The translations under genes were made by a program, and so were the position numbers. Shown piece by piece: positions 45,401 through 45,958 of a stretch of DNA of 45,958 bases (positions within the stretch are counted from its first letter, which is position 1; each line of letters starts with the position of its first letter). Source of the stretch: a bacterium (GTDB lineage: Bacteria > Krumholzibacteriota > Krumholzibacteriia > LZORAL124-64-63); NCBI GenBank assembly GCA_020440705.1, contig JAGRNP010000022.1, forward strand, positions 1-45,958, in the 5' to 3' direction. The notes beneath the pieces are model-generated. The model had not been told where the DNA came from. It saw nothing but the letters and a program-made list of their open reading frames with translations, and searched no databases.

Positions 45401-45867
45401 TGAAGTTCCGCTGGCAGCGCGAGGACGACCGCCGCTACTCCGTCGAGAGCAGCCTCAGTTCGCGGCGCAGCTACCTCATCCTCTCGCGGCGCTACGAACT
45501 GGGCTGGAGCACGACGCCCAGCACCGACCTGCGCCTCGGGGTCCAGGCCGAGGTCATCGAGCGCGGGGACGGGGTGTCGGGCGTCGAGCAGCAAGAGTAC
45601 GCCCTGCGGCCCAACGGCCGGGCGCGCTGGCGCCAGGACTGGACCGTGCAGACCGACCTGCGCGTGGCCGAGGTGAGCTCGGACGAGCCGCCCGGCGCGG
45701 TGCGGCCCTACTTCTTCCCCGATCCCGGACGCAACATCGAGACGACCCTGCGCGTGGCGTGGGACCCCTCGCGCTTCCTGCAGGTGGCCGCCACCTGGTT
45801 CAGCCGCAAGGAAGGGGAAAGGAGGTGGCGGCATGACGTGCGACTGGAGACGACGGCGCGGTTCTGA
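42406..45867 (+). CDS. Large predicted outer-membrane beta-barrel protein of unknown function
   Basis: A 1153-residue protein. Signal peptide 1-35 (Leu/Ala core, AARA). An N-terminal periplasmic part has a repeat-free domain with IMGQLTPEIGVRAFLSDDN, PVVPEGNTEELRDIDKVLVEL and ERTGTVFGDYRRKLQG. A middle segment is rich in acidic residues (YTLERLTETGKKVF). From about 640 on, alternating aromatic and charged strands (RLEISGRLASLRH, SDWSVGYRVDNSRSEV, RVWQVTGNVNVTRR) and a terminal DVRLETTARF suggest a large barrel. No TonB box or usher motif is evident. It is tightly packed with the NHL lipoprotein and DUF5683-like genes, so it probably belongs to the same envelope machinery. Confidence 0.7.
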   Translation: MARAAGRGAGSRRGALPVVLACLALAGLAAGAARAEEDGPWVAETEFHLVPAGGRALQLAHGFIDPGSVRVDVDGEAWQAEVDFRLRARSGLLVPQRNWVTAAADSAAAPAKALVMVRYRHLAVPVPPRRDLRPVSPAPDPRGAADGSLFLPPAAPGAWTTSQLQVSGSKTVQVSSGSRREMTVDQNLRLTIMGQLTPEIGVRAFLSDDNLPVVPEGNTEELRDIDKVLVELTAPNWRATLGDFVAERTGTVFGDYRRKLQGISVQADPGPARAEVLAGSPRGRYRTLQIRGQEANQGPYYLGGGGAAGNLFIVAGSERVSLDGEALTRGADRDYVIDYVTGTVTFTYRRLVTAESTIVVEFEEGEGPYARTVVGGGAGVDFTVPLLGAAGRFDARVIRERDDPSRLRTGELGDDDEAILAGAGDDPARAVAPGATPTLPGEGDYDQALDGAKTIYVFDETGGDWALETFYVGPGEGDYTLERLTETGKKVFRHVGDGLGSYRVGRPLPLPGQQSVATFVAAVGDTAATHVQAEWNLGREDANQLSDLDDGDDSGGAGHVQAALRDRALGPGRVDLQAVWEQKDARFRGFQLHRSIFDYAAWGLDDRARREGFLLESERESRLEGAWRTGGRDDRLEISGRLASLRHGDDLAAEQAQGQLTWNWAGGRGRHLLQKARADDAADPLAIRRAERRHEVSWNVGPVVPRVHHTLTRWEDGARTGAAAGGFRLEEYGWRLASRDGARLAWNVGFVRGLADSLRADGWARERDSRTSRAGVTTGRFAGMRLVGEATLRETRSPGGSDQTTRLGRVNLSGRWDRAGSDWSVGYRVDNSRSEVLDRQIVFVGDGQGDFNEDGLYVGDGQGEYDMVLVGTDSLVATTGVVADLNWRQGFRFLGENRWYGAWTAMTLAALEGRSTTDDVGALLRLDPDVIFAKDQAVLGDLNFSEELVLLQHLRTVDLRGKFSYRETVDRQFADHPEDRTGRVWQVTGNVNVTRRSAVKFRWQREDDRRYSVESSLSSRRSYLILSRRYELGWSTTPSTDLRLGVQAEVIERGDGVSGVEQQEYALRPNGRARWRQDWTVQTDLRVAEVSSDEPPGAVRPYFFPDPGRNIETTLRVAWDPSRFLQVAATWFSRKEGERRWRHDVRLETTARF
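45818..45827 (+). promoter_or_regulatory. Near-perfect Shine-Dalgarno for the last gene
   Basis: AAAGGAGGTG lies 5 bases before the ATG at 45833, inside the end of the preceding gene. It is the strongest ribosome site in the window and decides the start of the overlapping gene. Confidence 0.7.
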
Positions 45868-45958
45868 CGCCTTGCCCTGCGGCCCCCTGCTGCTCGCTCT
45901 CGGCCTGGCCCTGGCCGCCCTGATGGGCGGGCCCGTCGCGGCCCGGGCCCAGGACGAG
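45833..45958 (+). CDS. Secreted protein, N-terminal fragment
   Basis: Forty-two codons are visible before the window ends. The frame starts MTCDWRRRRG and continues with a Leu/Ala core (LLLALGLALAALMGG) and PVAARAQDE, a complete Sec signal peptide with an ARA-type cleavage site. It overlaps the large outer-membrane gene by 35 bases and has its own strong ribosome site, so it is probably the next member of that operon. The mature part is off the window and the function is unknown. Confidence 0.65.
   Translation, partial: MTCDWRRRRGSDALPCGPLLLALGLALAALMGGPVAARAQDE

Overview
The window is a GC-rich stretch (about 70% by eye) of a Gram-negative chromosome. Several marks point to a diderm of the FCB superphylum or a neighbouring candidate phylum such as Krumholzibacteriota or Eisenbacteria. 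Two big secreted proteins end in an FlgD-like Ig domain (PNPFNP motif, last residues LLK). An OmpA-type protein carries thrombospondin type 3 repeats. DUF5683-like membrane proteins and a Wzm/Wzt O-polysaccharide exporter are present. The phylum call is inference; no rRNA, tRNA, CRISPR array, insertion sequence or phage gene was seen.

Layout. 1-7.1 kb is mostly ordinary chromosome: the start of a MATE efflux pump on the minus strand, then aroA, tyrS, a secreted thioredoxin-fold protein, an OmpA/TSP3 outer-membrane protein and a DinB-like protein. 7.1-9.3 kb holds an ABC exporter and, downstream on the same strand, a 54-codon gene with its own promoter, ribosome site and terminator. It looks like a small precursor peptide. 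9.5-39.4 kb is a large surface-polysaccharide region in several operons: a GT-A/TuaH-like/GT4 trio; an O-antigen ligase-like protein with a GT4; an acyltransferase; an aspartyl-hydroxylase-like enzyme; an asparagine-synthetase-like amidotransferase, GT2, GT4 and CapK-like adenylase run; then a GT4 and the Wzm/Wzt exporter. Three secreted proteins are interspersed: a LamG-like protein, a beta-helix protein and a 2350-residue repeat protein. 39.5-46 kb is a second surface cluster: two DUF5683-like proteins, an NHL-type lipoprotein, a 1153-residue predicted outer-membrane protein and the start of another secreted protein.

How the genes fit together. The glycosyltransferases, CapK-like protein, acyltransferase, polymerase/ligase and Wzm/Wzt could build, decorate and export a surface glycan. 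The FlgD-type and LamG proteins are candidates for the cell surface. Translational coupling (GTGA, ATGA or TGATG overlaps) ties genes into short operons. Convergent operons are mostly separated by long perfect hairpins.

Most worth a second look: (1) the unlisted 54-residue peptide gene beside the ABC exporter; (2) a PIG-L deacetylase fused in frame to a secretion-type C-terminal domain exactly where the glycan and surface clusters meet; (3) an approximately 0.95 kb GC-poor patch inside the beta-helix gene; (4) the nested LamG/InlB super-repeats, with dockerin-like and cohesin-like domains in one chain; (5) a near-identical 17-base promoter element ahead of two glycan operons.
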